DNA of 64,000 bases, taken from positions 4,696 to 68,695 of the forward strand of contig CAZLWA010000016.1 of the NCBI GenBank assembly GCA_964563165.1, written 5' to 3'. Under the pieces are notes generated by a model, which was not told where the DNA came from, did no database searches, and worked only from the letters and a program-made list of their open reading frames with translations. The DNA comes from CAZLWA01 sp964563165 (GTDB lineage: Bacteria; CLD3; SB21). Below, in pieces: positions 43,601-52,035 of the stretch. Made by a program: the position numbers and the translations under genes. The stretch's first letter is position 1. Each line of letters opens with the position of its first letter.

Positions 43601-44767
43601 TTTTTGTTTGCCAGCGGAGCGGTGGACCTTGCGGACGTCATGAAAAATTTTGAATTTAACAATCTGGATAAAATCGGCTACAACATGGAAATGGAGTTTA
43701 ATGATTTCGTTCCCGTGAATACAAAATCGGAAACTTCGTATCTGCATACCGCCAAAATCACCGGCGTCATGACCGTATCCGCGCAGACGCTCAACAGCAC
43801 GGTTGTGAAAGGCGATCTTCAAATCAGAAATTCCGAAATCTGGGTAGTCGATCCTTCGAAAGCGAAGACGGTAGCGGCGGTCTCGAAAACTTCCGCGGGC
43901 CGGACCACCGCGGCGAACGATTATTACAAAAATCTGGATTTGGATTTAGTGGTAAGTTTGCCTGAAAATTCCGATAATGCGATCCGCAGCGCGGAAATGC
44001 TTTTGGGTCTGTATGGGGAGATTGGCCTGACGAAGCCGCCGGGGTCGGAAGATTTTTTCATTAACGGCAATGTGAGTACGAAGAAAGGCGGAAAATACGC
44101 CTATCTGAGCATTTCGTTCAGTATCGAAAAAGGGGAAATTAATTTTACCGGGGTACCCGGCGTGAATCCGAATATTGACATCGTTGCCGTGAAACGGTTT
44201 CAGTATAAAGCGGAGGCCGGCGCCAGCGACATCCCGGCGGAAGCGCAGATCAAGGTGACCGGAAAACTGCTGAAGCCCGAAATCGCCATCACGGCCGTGG
44301 AGCGCGGCACGGACAGTCCCTTGCAGGATTTGACCGAGCCGGCTGATATCCTGTCGTATCTTCTGCTCGGCGTCAAGACGAAAGATATTGCAAAAGTCGG
44401 CGGATCACAGGCGACGGATTTCGCGATGCAGGTGGCGATCAATCAGGTGTTGAACATTGTAGCCAATAAAGCCGGGTTGTCCAAATTGGAATACGTTCCT
44501 TCGGCAACGGGACAGGGTGCGACCATCGAAGTCGGAAAACGTATCAACGAAACTGTTTCCGTGACTTTCGCGGGGGGCAACGACCCGACAGCGAACCAGA
44601 CACTCACGCTGGAGATTGTTGCGGACGATTTTCCGGGACTCAGACAGTGGTTGGGAAAGTCGTGGAAGAAAACAATCGAATTTGAATACAAGAAACCGGC
44701 ACAAACCTCGACTACGACCCAGCAGGATATCATCAACGTGATCCTCTATTTCAGGAAGGATTATTAG
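40613..44767 (+). CDS. TamB-like translocation and assembly module protein
   Basis: From ATG 40613 the protein has 1384 residues; a GTG 12 bases upstream is in frame. An N-terminal signal anchor (ILLYLSVSVLTLLACVLIF) is followed by an AsmA/TamB-like beta-taco repeat body rich in (L/F)xGxxxL patterns. The C-terminal DUF490 domain contains ADILSYLLLGVKTKDIAK and VGKRINETVSVTFAGG. TamB-type proteins form a hydrophobic groove spanning the periplasm and move phospholipids, or assist outer-membrane protein assembly with BamA/TamA. No TamA gene is adjacent. The tatD start follows the stop directly. Confidence 0.92.
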   Translation: MKKIAKWSGKILLYLSVSVLTLLACVLIFMQTPVFKSILKNKVVGIVNKELNATLSLDEIGGNFFTHLTLIKGKLALGDTAIIEFDEVDLSYDALAFLGHRVEVHELHIVKPVVFLQKDSSGVLNFSRISKPGEPEPPAPADSNAEALGGLQINVDQLSIENGQVRYENGTVRTRITDLNVNIQLQANALHQNVNLNRLGFFAVRSASDLEKQDTLRLKNLSLIAGAHLFKRSLRFQAEHPEEKDSSWIRIDELRLLTDRTDFFVKGSLILPDSTFQVGLAYDAEVRAMPLHLDDVRLFAGGLPNIGRIEMETHVKGTGRSARLTDLTIATPSGSLRGFAGLDFGDELAYQTDLSFNGINIGGILSRKDLYANLNGRVHADGVGTKPETLRSTLQLSLVKSKFFGVDMDTFDIQADVRNGMAKLTKFKGQTSAGNFNCEGYFNLLDETYHLETKFRGINIAGVIADTAFQSSINLAITVDGKGLNPKSSNSAWRIHCDSSKVMGRDLQNLSFSGSQTNGKIRFDNVQLNTPLANVNIKGTVGLDSTVDLKYSVETKDFSLLRKYIGSDSAIKDTLNLKLFFEGSLNGNVNHVNTNGSLRLKNFIYSNIRIDSLQFDFSVNDFTPNDFQKGLDFQKADSTVLGKLSLYAGHVNAGGTLLSNLSASITKEKHRTLFEVSGAVDSLNAFTHIKGSLVLQNEKKGEVFIDNLSLRLSGKNLKTKEMVVKLGEDPIMDSTYDQWTENWESSKRMDVLFDLEKSVYDFRSFNIDNGRGFISVFGLLDINGDQNLDVKIKDLDLSRANALIGSDQSVLEGLLNLNASLKGSFERPIMLADWGITNGKASEFVYDNFLGNMQYLNKKIQVNMTLNQNKDKTMTVGGYLPIDLTFKNVDKRLTNRPINFRIHSEGIDLRFLQAFFGKQLTLNRGELKVDLKISGNKEKPSLEGEMKIEGATVTFPRNSLGQTFRNMRTFIRLTPEKIFLDTLFVQSGKDKRGNESFLFASGAVDLADVMKNFEFNNLDKIGYNMEMEFNDFVPVNTKSETSYLHTAKITGVMTVSAQTLNSTVVKGDLQIRNSEIWVVDPSKAKTVAAVSKTSAGRTTAANDYYKNLDLDLVVSLPENSDNAIRSAEMLLGLYGEIGLTKPPGSEDFFINGNVSTKKGGKYAYLSISFSIEKGEINFTGVPGVNPNIDIVAVKRFQYKAEAGASDIPAEAQIKVTGKLLKPEIAITAVERGTDSPLQDLTEPADILSYLLLGVKTKDIAKVGGSQATDFAMQVAINQVLNIVANKAGLSKLEYVPSATGQGATIEVGKRINETVSVTFAGGNDPTANQTLTLEIVADDFPGLRQWLGKSWKKTIEFEYKKPAQTSTTTQQDIINVILYFRKDY

Positions 44768-45550
44768 GTGTTCATTGATACGCATGCGCATCTCGATTAC
44801 GATTTATTCGACGGCGACCGGGAATTGATGATCCAGCGCGCTTTGGATGAAGGCGTGGATTCGATCGTGACGATCGGAACCGATATTGCCTCAAGCCGTC
44901 GCGCGATGGCATTGGCTGAAAAGTACGATGGCGTCTATGCCGTCATCGGCCTGCATCCGACCGATGCGAAAACCTTTCAGGATTCGATGCTGGATGAATT
45001 TCGCACCATGGCGCAATACCGAAAGGTCGTCGGCATCGGTGAAACCGGATTGGATTATCATTGGCCCGATTCGGCGAGAGACATTCAGCATGAGGTGTTT
45101 CGAAAACTGATTCGCCTGGGGTGCGAATTGGATCTGCCGATCGTGATTCATAACCGCGAAGCGGACGATGATGTGATTGAGGTTTTGCGGGATGAAAAAG
45201 AAAAGAATGCCTTACGCAATTTACGGGGCATCATGCACTGTTTTTCAGGCAATGAACGCATGCTCGCCGCGTCGCTGGCGCTCGGCTTTTATATCTCGTT
45301 TGCCGGGAATATTACGTACAAGAAATCGCATCTTCCTTCGCTGATTCCAAAGGCACCGGAAGATAAAATATTAATCGAAACCGATGCGCCGTTTCTGACG
45401 CCCGTTCCGCACCGGGGCGAGCGAAACGAAACGTCCTACATCAAACATACCGCTCAAAAATTGGCTGAGATATTGATGAAAGACTGTGTGTGGGTCGGCG
45501 CACGAACATCCGCCAACGCGCATGAGATTTTCCGGTTGCCCGTGGTGTGA
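44768..45550 (+). CDS. tatD: TatD family deoxyribonuclease
   Basis: The 260-residue TIM-barrel hydrolase has all metal-site motifs: FIDTHAHLDY, GIGETGLDYHW, VIHNREADDD, IMHCFSGN and LIETDAPFLTP. TatD-type enzymes are 3'-5' exonucleases or endonucleases acting on DNA, involved in repair and in DNA turnover. The GTG start is immediately after the TamB stop, so translation is probably coupled. Subgroup (TatD or YcfH/YjjV) cannot be separated by eye. Confidence 0.94.
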   Translation: MFIDTHAHLDYDLFDGDRELMIQRALDEGVDSIVTIGTDIASSRRAMALAEKYDGVYAVIGLHPTDAKTFQDSMLDEFRTMAQYRKVVGIGETGLDYHWPDSARDIQHEVFRKLIRLGCELDLPIVIHNREADDDVIEVLRDEKEKNALRNLRGIMHCFSGNERMLAASLALGFYISFAGNITYKKSHLPSLIPKAPEDKILIETDAPFLTPVPHRGERNETSYIKHTAQKLAEILMKDCVWVGARTSANAHEIFRLPVV

Positions 45551-45647
45551 AACATGGAGTGTGAAAAAACAGAACACCCGGCCAATTTGGGGAATTTTAA
45601 CGGCAATGTTGTGACTGAAAATAAGGAGTTTATGCGGTAAGCAAGGA

Positions 45648-45677
45648 TTGCATAATTGGTACAGGAAGTGCTATATT
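45648..45677 (+). promoter_or_regulatory. Sigma-70-like extended -10 promoter of the tolC-macAB operon
   Basis: TTGCAT, 18 bases, then TATATT preceded by TGC (extended -10). It lies about 40 bases before the TolC-like start. Confidence 0.5.
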
Positions 45678-45718
45678 AAAGCGCCCCTTGCAAAAGCAAA
45701 TAAAAAGGATTTTACACA

Positions 45719-47083
45719 ATGAAATTATTTATTTTGATAATCGGGATTCTCATCCCCGGTTTCGGTCTTTTAGGTCAGGAAAAGGATCAGGAATACAAAA
45801 TTATCCTTTCCGACAGCCTGACGCTGGAGCAATGCATCCGCGTGGCATTGGAAAATCAGCCGAGCATCGGTGCTTCCCAGGGAGCGATCCTTACGGCGGA
45901 ATCGGAATACACTCAAGTGCTGGGTTCGCGCTTTCCGCAGGTCCAATTGGAAGCCGGCGCGTATTTTACCAATACGACCATTCAGTCATCCGGTTCCATC
46001 GCGCCAACGTCGACCATCGCACCGCAAAAGGGGTTGAATTTTGTCCCTTCGATACGCATGACGGTCAAACAACCGATCTATGATTTCGGGCGCACACAGA
46101 AATCATTGGAATCAAAAAACAAACTCATTAAGGTTGCCGAATTATATTCGGAATCAAACAAGGACGATGTGAGCCTGAATGTTAAAATCGCCTATTATAA
46201 TTATGCCCTGGCTCAGCATATTCTTCGCATCAACCAGGAACGGGTGGAGCAATCGCAAAAGCATTTGGACCGGGCCAAAGGTTTTTTTGAGGTAGGTAAA
46301 TTCCCTGAGTCGGAAGTGTCGAAAGCGGAATTAGAAGTGGCCAATTCAGAGTTGGATCTGGTCGATGCCAGAGGCAAAGCGCGCTTAGCCAAGGTCACGC
46401 TGAACAGCGCGATGGGCATTACCGAGATCAGCGACGATCCGAGCGATTATGTTTTAGCGACGGAGGTCACGTTCACGCCGTTCTCGGCGAATTTGAAAGA
46501 ATCCATTAATCAGGCGCTGCAATCGCGGAAGGAAATCACCGCCTCGGAAATGCGTATTTTTGCATGGCGTTCGGCCTTGAGCGCGGCGAAAAATCAATCA
46601 TTTTACCATCCGATTATCGCAGCCTCTGCAAGCTTAGGACCGTACACCATCCAAAAAGATCCGCTGTCACCGCAGGAGGTCCGATTCGGATACAACTTCG
46701 GGATAAACTTTGCTTTTCCGATTTTTCAAGGGCTCAGTGTGCGCGCGGAAATAGCCGAAGCGCAGGGAGGCATTCGCACCGCTACTTCACAAGCGAATAT
46801 TATCAAACAACGGACGATACAAGAAGTGCAGGAGCGCTATTTCAGCGTGAAGTTTGCCGAAGAACGATACAAGGCAAGCGAAAAACTGGTCATCCAGGGC
46901 GATAGAAACTTGGCGCTGGCGGAAGGGCGTTTTATTACGGGCGTCGGATCGGCGATTGAAATTACCGATGCCAACTATTCGTTGGCTAACGCAAAGATCG
47001 AACGCACGACGGCGCTGTATAATTACCAGATTGAATTGTCGCGGTTCTCGAAAGCGACCGGTGCGATACGGAAAGACAAGTAA
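45719..47083 (+). CDS. TolC-family outer-membrane efflux protein
   Basis: The 454-residue protein has a signal peptide (LFILIIGILIPGFGLLG) and the two TolC-family repeats. The first begins LTLEQCIRVALENQPSI, the second near ESINQALQSRKEITASEM; both end in long coiled helices (AEARAQ-like segments such as ANSELDLVDARGKARLAKVTLN). Three copies form the channel-tunnel through the outer membrane. It is the first gene of a four-gene operon with adaptor, ATPase and permease, so the full tripartite pump is encoded together. Confidence 0.93.
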   Translation: MKLFILIIGILIPGFGLLGQEKDQEYKIILSDSLTLEQCIRVALENQPSIGASQGAILTAESEYTQVLGSRFPQVQLEAGAYFTNTTIQSSGSIAPTSTIAPQKGLNFVPSIRMTVKQPIYDFGRTQKSLESKNKLIKVAELYSESNKDDVSLNVKIAYYNYALAQHILRINQERVEQSQKHLDRAKGFFEVGKFPESEVSKAELEVANSELDLVDARGKARLAKVTLNSAMGITEISDDPSDYVLATEVTFTPFSANLKESINQALQSRKEITASEMRIFAWRSALSAAKNQSFYHPIIAASASLGPYTIQKDPLSPQEVRFGYNFGINFAFPIFQGLSVRAEIAEAQGGIRTATSQANIIKQRTIQEVQERYFSVKFAEERYKASEKLVIQGDRNLALAEGRFITGVGSAIEITDANYSLANAKIERTTALYNYQIELSRFSKATGAIRKDK

Positions 47084-47102
47084 AAACTTTTAGGAGTGAT
47101 TC

Positions 47103-48260
47103 ATGAATAAACGAATTATGGTTTTGGCGGCATTGGCCGTCGTGATCCTTTTGATCGCGGCTGTCTTCTTCGGGAACGGCCGGTTGGGCGTGAGCTATAA
47201 ACTTGAACCGGTTCAGAAAGGAGATATTTCGGTCGTGATCACGGCGACGGGAAAAATCAACCCGGTAACACGTGTGCAAGTGGGTACCCAGGTGACCGGA
47301 ACGATCTCGAAAATTTATGCGGACTTCAATCAAAAAGTAAGAAAAGGCGAGGTCATTGCGGAAATTGATCCGACGTTTTTGAAGGCACAATTGCTCGAAG
47401 CCGAAGCGAATGAAGAAAGAGCCAGCGCGCAAGTCAAGCAGATGAAGCGCACGCTGGATCGTGCGACGGAGCTGCTTGATCGTAAATTAATTTCGCAGGC
47501 GGATAAAGAGGAAGCCGCAACCAATTTTGATCTGGCACTTGCTCAGCAAAAGCAAACGGCGGCGGCGTACCACCGGGCGGAAGTTTCACTGCGCTACACG
47601 ACGATCGTTTCGCCGATCGATGGCGTTGTGATTTCACGTAATGTGGACGTGGGGCAGACGGTGGCGGCAAGCCTGCAAGCCCCGATCTTGTTTACCATCG
47701 CCAACGATTTGTCGAAAATTCAAGTCGAGGCGACGATTGATGAAGTGGATATCGGTAAAGTCAAAATCGGGCAGGAAGTTTCGTTTTATGTCGATGCGTA
47801 TCCGGACGATCGGTTTCAAGGCGTTGTTTCCCAGGTGCGGTTACAGCCGATCACAACGCAAAATCTTGTCGGATATGAAGTGATCATTGATGTCACCAAC
47901 GAGGAAAAGAAATTATTACCGGGTATGACGGCGAACCTCACAATTATCGTAGATACCAAAAAGAATATCCTCAAAGCCCCGAACATTGCGCTGCGGTATC
48001 AGCCTACCCTGACCCAGGAACAGTTTAAGAAATTTGCCGATCAATGGGGTGAGAAATTTGATCTGAAAAATAATTCGATGATGTGGACCTTGGATGGGGC
48101 TGAAGAGATCGTACCCGTCATTGTCGAAACCGGAATCACGGACGGCGCATATACAGAAATTAAAAGCGAAAAAATTTCTGAAGGTCTGAAAGTCATCACG
48201 GGCATTGTGAGCTCCATTTCCACATCCAGTGCCGCGAAGCGTTTTGGAACTTCCAAGTAG
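47103..48260 (+). CDS. MacA-like periplasmic adaptor protein
   Basis: The 385-residue protein has an N-terminal anchor (IMVLAALAVVILLIAAVFF), lipoyl halves (GKINPVTRVQVGTQVTGTI; TTIVSPIDGVVISRNVDVGQ), a helical hairpin (about 100-160) and barrel plus membrane-proximal domains. The motif EATIDEVDIGKVKIGQEVSF is typical of MacA. It links the permease to the TolC-like channel. It is 19 bp after the tolC gene. It shares family with the adaptor at 30.5 kb but lacks that protein's polar insertion. Confidence 0.94.
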   Translation: MNKRIMVLAALAVVILLIAAVFFGNGRLGVSYKLEPVQKGDISVVITATGKINPVTRVQVGTQVTGTISKIYADFNQKVRKGEVIAEIDPTFLKAQLLEAEANEERASAQVKQMKRTLDRATELLDRKLISQADKEEAATNFDLALAQQKQTAAAYHRAEVSLRYTTIVSPIDGVVISRNVDVGQTVAASLQAPILFTIANDLSKIQVEATIDEVDIGKVKIGQEVSFYVDAYPDDRFQGVVSQVRLQPITTQNLVGYEVIIDVTNEEKKLLPGMTANLTIIVDTKKNILKAPNIALRYQPTLTQEQFKKFADQWGEKFDLKNNSMMWTLDGAEEIVPVIVETGITDGAYTEIKSEKISEGLKVITGIVSSISTSSAAKRFGTSK

Positions 48261-48292
48261 GCATGCGTAATTACAGGAATGGATAATAGAAT

Positions 48293-49090
<798 letters not shown>

Positions 49091-49143
49091 ACGGGAAACA
49101 AAAATATTCAATAGGGACTGGTGTTCTCTTTAAGGTCTTCGGT

Positions 49144-50355
49144 ATGAATTATCTTAACATTCTCAAAGTGGCTTATCATGCGCTGCGGCGTAACAAAATG
49201 CGTTCGGTGCTGACGATGCTCGGTATCGTGATTGGCGTGGGTTCTATTATTGCGATGACCGGCGTGGGGTCGGGTGCTCAGCAGGAAATTGACAATCAAA
49301 CGAAAGCGTTCGGCACGAATGTGATCACCGTACGATCCGGCGGCGTGACCGGCGGCGGCATTCGATTCAAAACCGCGCAGGAACTCCAATCAGGAGACGG
49401 CGATATCCTGTTAAAAGGATGTGACTTAGTCACGGCCCAGACTCCCGTCATCAGCGTAGTTGCGAGCATTGTTTCCATGGACCGCAATTGGGCGAGCCGC
49501 GTCTACGGCGTGAATACAAGCTTCACAAAGATACGCGGTTGGAGCGTGCAATACGGATCCATGTTCACGGATCAGGATTATCGTTCCGGAAATAAAGTCT
49601 GTGTGTTGGGAAGGACGGTCGCATCTAACTTATTCGGGAAGACGGATCCGACGGGCGAAACGATACGCATTCAGCGTGTTCCTTTTCGCGTTTCGGGAGT
49701 ATTGGAACCCAAAGGACAATTGGCGTCCGGTCAGGATCAAGACGACATGGTCATTATCCCATTCACGACTTTTCTCAAGCGGATGGAAGGCGACAAGGCA
49801 ATGGATAATTTGTTCGTATCGGTACGAACCAGCGAAGATATGCCGGAAGCGATCAAACAAATTCGAGAAATTTTGCGCTCCCTGCATCGCATTCCGGCTT
49901 ACGGGGATGACGACTTTACGATTCGTACCCAGGATCAAGTCAATGAATTGGCGAAAGGCATTTCAAGAATCGTCTCCACGCTGATGATCATTGTGGCTTC
50001 AATTTCATTGGTGGTCGGGGGTATCGGGATTATGAATATCATGCTGGTATCGGTCACCGAGCGAACCCGCGAAATCGGCATCCGGATGGCCATTGGTGCA
50101 ACGGAAAAAGATATTCTGTTTCAATTTCTGGTTGAAGCCGTTGTGCTTAGTTTGCTTGGAGGCGTCATCGGTTTGATACTGGGAGTTTCTACAGGATACT
50201 TAGTGCAAACCTTTACGACCTGGGCGGTAAGTATTTCACTCACGTCGGTTTTTATCTCGATGAGTTTTGCCGGCGGCGTAGGAATATTTTTCGGTTTTTA
50301 TCCCGCCCGGAAAGCGGCTTCACTCAATCCCATTGAAGCGCTCAGGTTTGAGTAA
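49144..50355 (+). CDS. MacB-like ABC transporter permease (FtsX domain)
   Basis: The 403-residue permease has an N-terminal helix within LTMLGIVIGVGSIIAMTGVGSGAQQ, a MacB periplasmic domain and three C-terminal helices with VVGGIGIMNIMLVSVTERTREIGIRMAIGA, ending KAASLNPIEALRFE. It is the last gene of the tolC-macA-ATPase-permease operon. Substrates of MacAB-type pumps include macrolides, peptides, lipids and siderophores; none can be deduced here. Confidence 0.95.
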   Translation: MNYLNILKVAYHALRRNKMRSVLTMLGIVIGVGSIIAMTGVGSGAQQEIDNQTKAFGTNVITVRSGGVTGGGIRFKTAQELQSGDGDILLKGCDLVTAQTPVISVVASIVSMDRNWASRVYGVNTSFTKIRGWSVQYGSMFTDQDYRSGNKVCVLGRTVASNLFGKTDPTGETIRIQRVPFRVSGVLEPKGQLASGQDQDDMVIIPFTTFLKRMEGDKAMDNLFVSVRTSEDMPEAIKQIREILRSLHRIPAYGDDDFTIRTQDQVNELAKGISRIVSTLMIIVASISLVVGGIGIMNIMLVSVTERTREIGIRMAIGATEKDILFQFLVEAVVLSLLGGVIGLILGVSTGYLVQTFTTWAVSISLTSVFISMSFAGGVGIFFGFYPARKAASLNPIEALRFE

Positions 50356-50446
50356 ATTCCCCGGTAAACCCGTCCCGGCCGCGTTGTAATCCATGTTGAG
50401 GAGAGTCGGGTTCAGAAATCGGAATGAAAAAAGTATTCCTTCCTGT

Positions 50447-51586
50447 CTACTCCCCGTAAGTCTGCGCTGCACACCGCTTCCACGTAAAACTTCGCGCCCA
50501 TACTTTGGCGTTTTCACTGAATTGACGGCACAGTTCCGGATTGCCGATCAGGCGCTCAATGCTCTGAGCCAATGCCCCGGGATCGTGCGTGGGAACGAGC
50601 AATCCGGTTTTTTCATGCAAGACAATTTCCGGAACGGCGTTGATATGGCTGGCAATAGAAGGCAGTCCGTGCGCAGCGGCCTCCAGATATACCAGCGCAA
50701 ATCCTTCGACGCGTGTCCGATGGGGCTCTCCGGGCATGCAGAAGATCGATGCGGTTTCGTAAAATCCTCTGAGAAATTCGTGAGAGAGTTCTCCCGTAAA
50801 AATCACATTCAATTTATATCGGCTTGCTAATTCGCGCAGTTCCAAAAGATATTCCTGGGTGCGCGGTTTACCCACGAGCACATAGGTCATCTGCGACTTA
50901 ACGGCCTCCGGAAGTAGATTCATCGCTTGCAGTGCGATGCGGTGCCCTTTGCGCGACTCGAGCCGCGATACGGTCAATAGGATTTTGTGATCCTCCGGAA
51001 TACGATAAATTTGCCTGACATTTTTGTTTTCCGTTTGTTTGTCAAACCAATGCGATGCGACGCCCGGACAGGCGAGGATAATTTTTTCTGGATTTACGCT
51101 CGGATAATTCTCCAACAGCAGGTTTCGGACGAATGCGCTTTGAATCGTAATACGCGACGGTTTTTCGAAGGCATCTTTGGCGAAGAAGATCTTCGGAAGA
51201 CTGTAGTGCTTCCAGCCCCGGATTTCTGTTCCATACAAGGTCGCCGTAAACGAAATAGGTGAGAACTTATTTAAGAACGCCAGCCCGAGCAAATGCGGCC
51301 AATCCAGCGCATGCATGACGTCGAATTCATTTTTTCGGGTCCAGAAGCGAATTCTTTTCAGCAGCGCAAAGAAATGCCGGTTTTCAAAATCGCGGCCGTT
51401 GAAACGTACAATCTTGAAATCATAATTCTGATGATCTTGCCTTGAAAGCTGCTGGCCGTAGTTTGGAGCCACCACGGTAACCTCGTGTCCGATGGCGTGG
51501 GCGGCCCGGGCGAGCTCGTGCGCATACGTAGCGATTCCGCTGCGCAGCGGAGGAAATTCGTGCGTAAGCATCAAGATACGTTTCAT
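50447..51586 (-). CDS. Glycosyltransferase family 4
   Basis: From ATG 51586 the protein has 379 residues, starting MKRILMLTHEFPPLRSGIATYAHELA, a typical GT4 acceptor-domain opening. The GT-B donor site is LLTVSRLESRKGH and the motif FCMPGEPHRTRVEGFALVYLEAAAHGLPSIAS. It transfers a sugar from a nucleotide donor with retention of configuration. No other polysaccharide gene is adjacent, so the acceptor is unknown. An upstream in-frame extension of 147 bases has no ribosome binding site and was rejected. It is convergent with the MacB permease gene. Confidence 0.9.
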   Translation of the reverse strand: MKRILMLTHEFPPLRSGIATYAHELARAAHAIGHEVTVVAPNYGQQLSRQDHQNYDFKIVRFNGRDFENRHFFALLKRIRFWTRKNEFDVMHALDWPHLLGLAFLNKFSPISFTATLYGTEIRGWKHYSLPKIFFAKDAFEKPSRITIQSAFVRNLLLENYPSVNPEKIILACPGVASHWFDKQTENKNVRQIYRIPEDHKILLTVSRLESRKGHRIALQAMNLLPEAVKSQMTYVLVGKPRTQEYLLELRELASRYKLNVIFTGELSHEFLRGFYETASIFCMPGEPHRTRVEGFALVYLEAAAHGLPSIASHINAVPEIVLHEKTGLLVPTHDPGALAQSIERLIGNPELCRQFSENAKVWARSFTWKRCAAQTYGE

Positions 51587-51766
51587 GAAATTTGATCGTG
51601 GGTTGTAAAAAAGACTGAGGAATTTAGCCGATTTGGCTCTGAGGCGCAAGGAGAATTTAAAACGAAGCAGATAGTTTCTATTTCCCCGGTCAAGAAAAGG
51701 CTCGCCCGGGAAGTGAAGTCGAGGAACCCTCAACCTGCATAAAAAAACGGAGAGTTATTTCCGGGA

Positions 51767-52033
51767 TTATGATTCTTTTTCCAGTCTTTTTATCAAGCGG
51801 TCGTACTCTAACCGGTACTTAAATGCCTTACGCCCGTTGATATGTATGACAGGAATTTCGAATTTATATTTTTCATAGAATTCGGGGTTTTCCTCAATAT
51901 TAATTTCGACCACTTCCAGAGCGAACACGGTTTTCGCTTTTGCTATTTCTTCTTTTACCTCGACGCACAAGGGGCAATTCGTTTTATAATAAAGTTCAAT
52001 CAGGATCGGTTTTGCAGGAGTTTTTGAGAACAT
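51767..52033 (-). CDS. Glutaredoxin-like (DUF836-type) thioredoxin-fold protein
   Basis: The 88-residue protein has a thioredoxin fold with the redox motif NCPLC (Cys-Pro-Leu-Cys) near residue 16, the conserved cis-proline strand IPVIHINGRKAFKY, and the acidic helix segment EENPEFYEKYKF. It resembles the glutaredoxin-like DUF836 group; a thiol-disulfide role in the cytoplasm is likely. It starts 2 bp after the GWxTD gene's stop and is surely co-transcribed with it. Confidence 0.88.
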   Translation of the reverse strand: MFSKTPAKPILIELYYKTNCPLCVEVKEEIAKAKTVFALEVVEINIEENPEFYEKYKFEIPVIHINGRKAFKYRLEYDRLIKRLEKES

Positions 52034-52035
52034 AT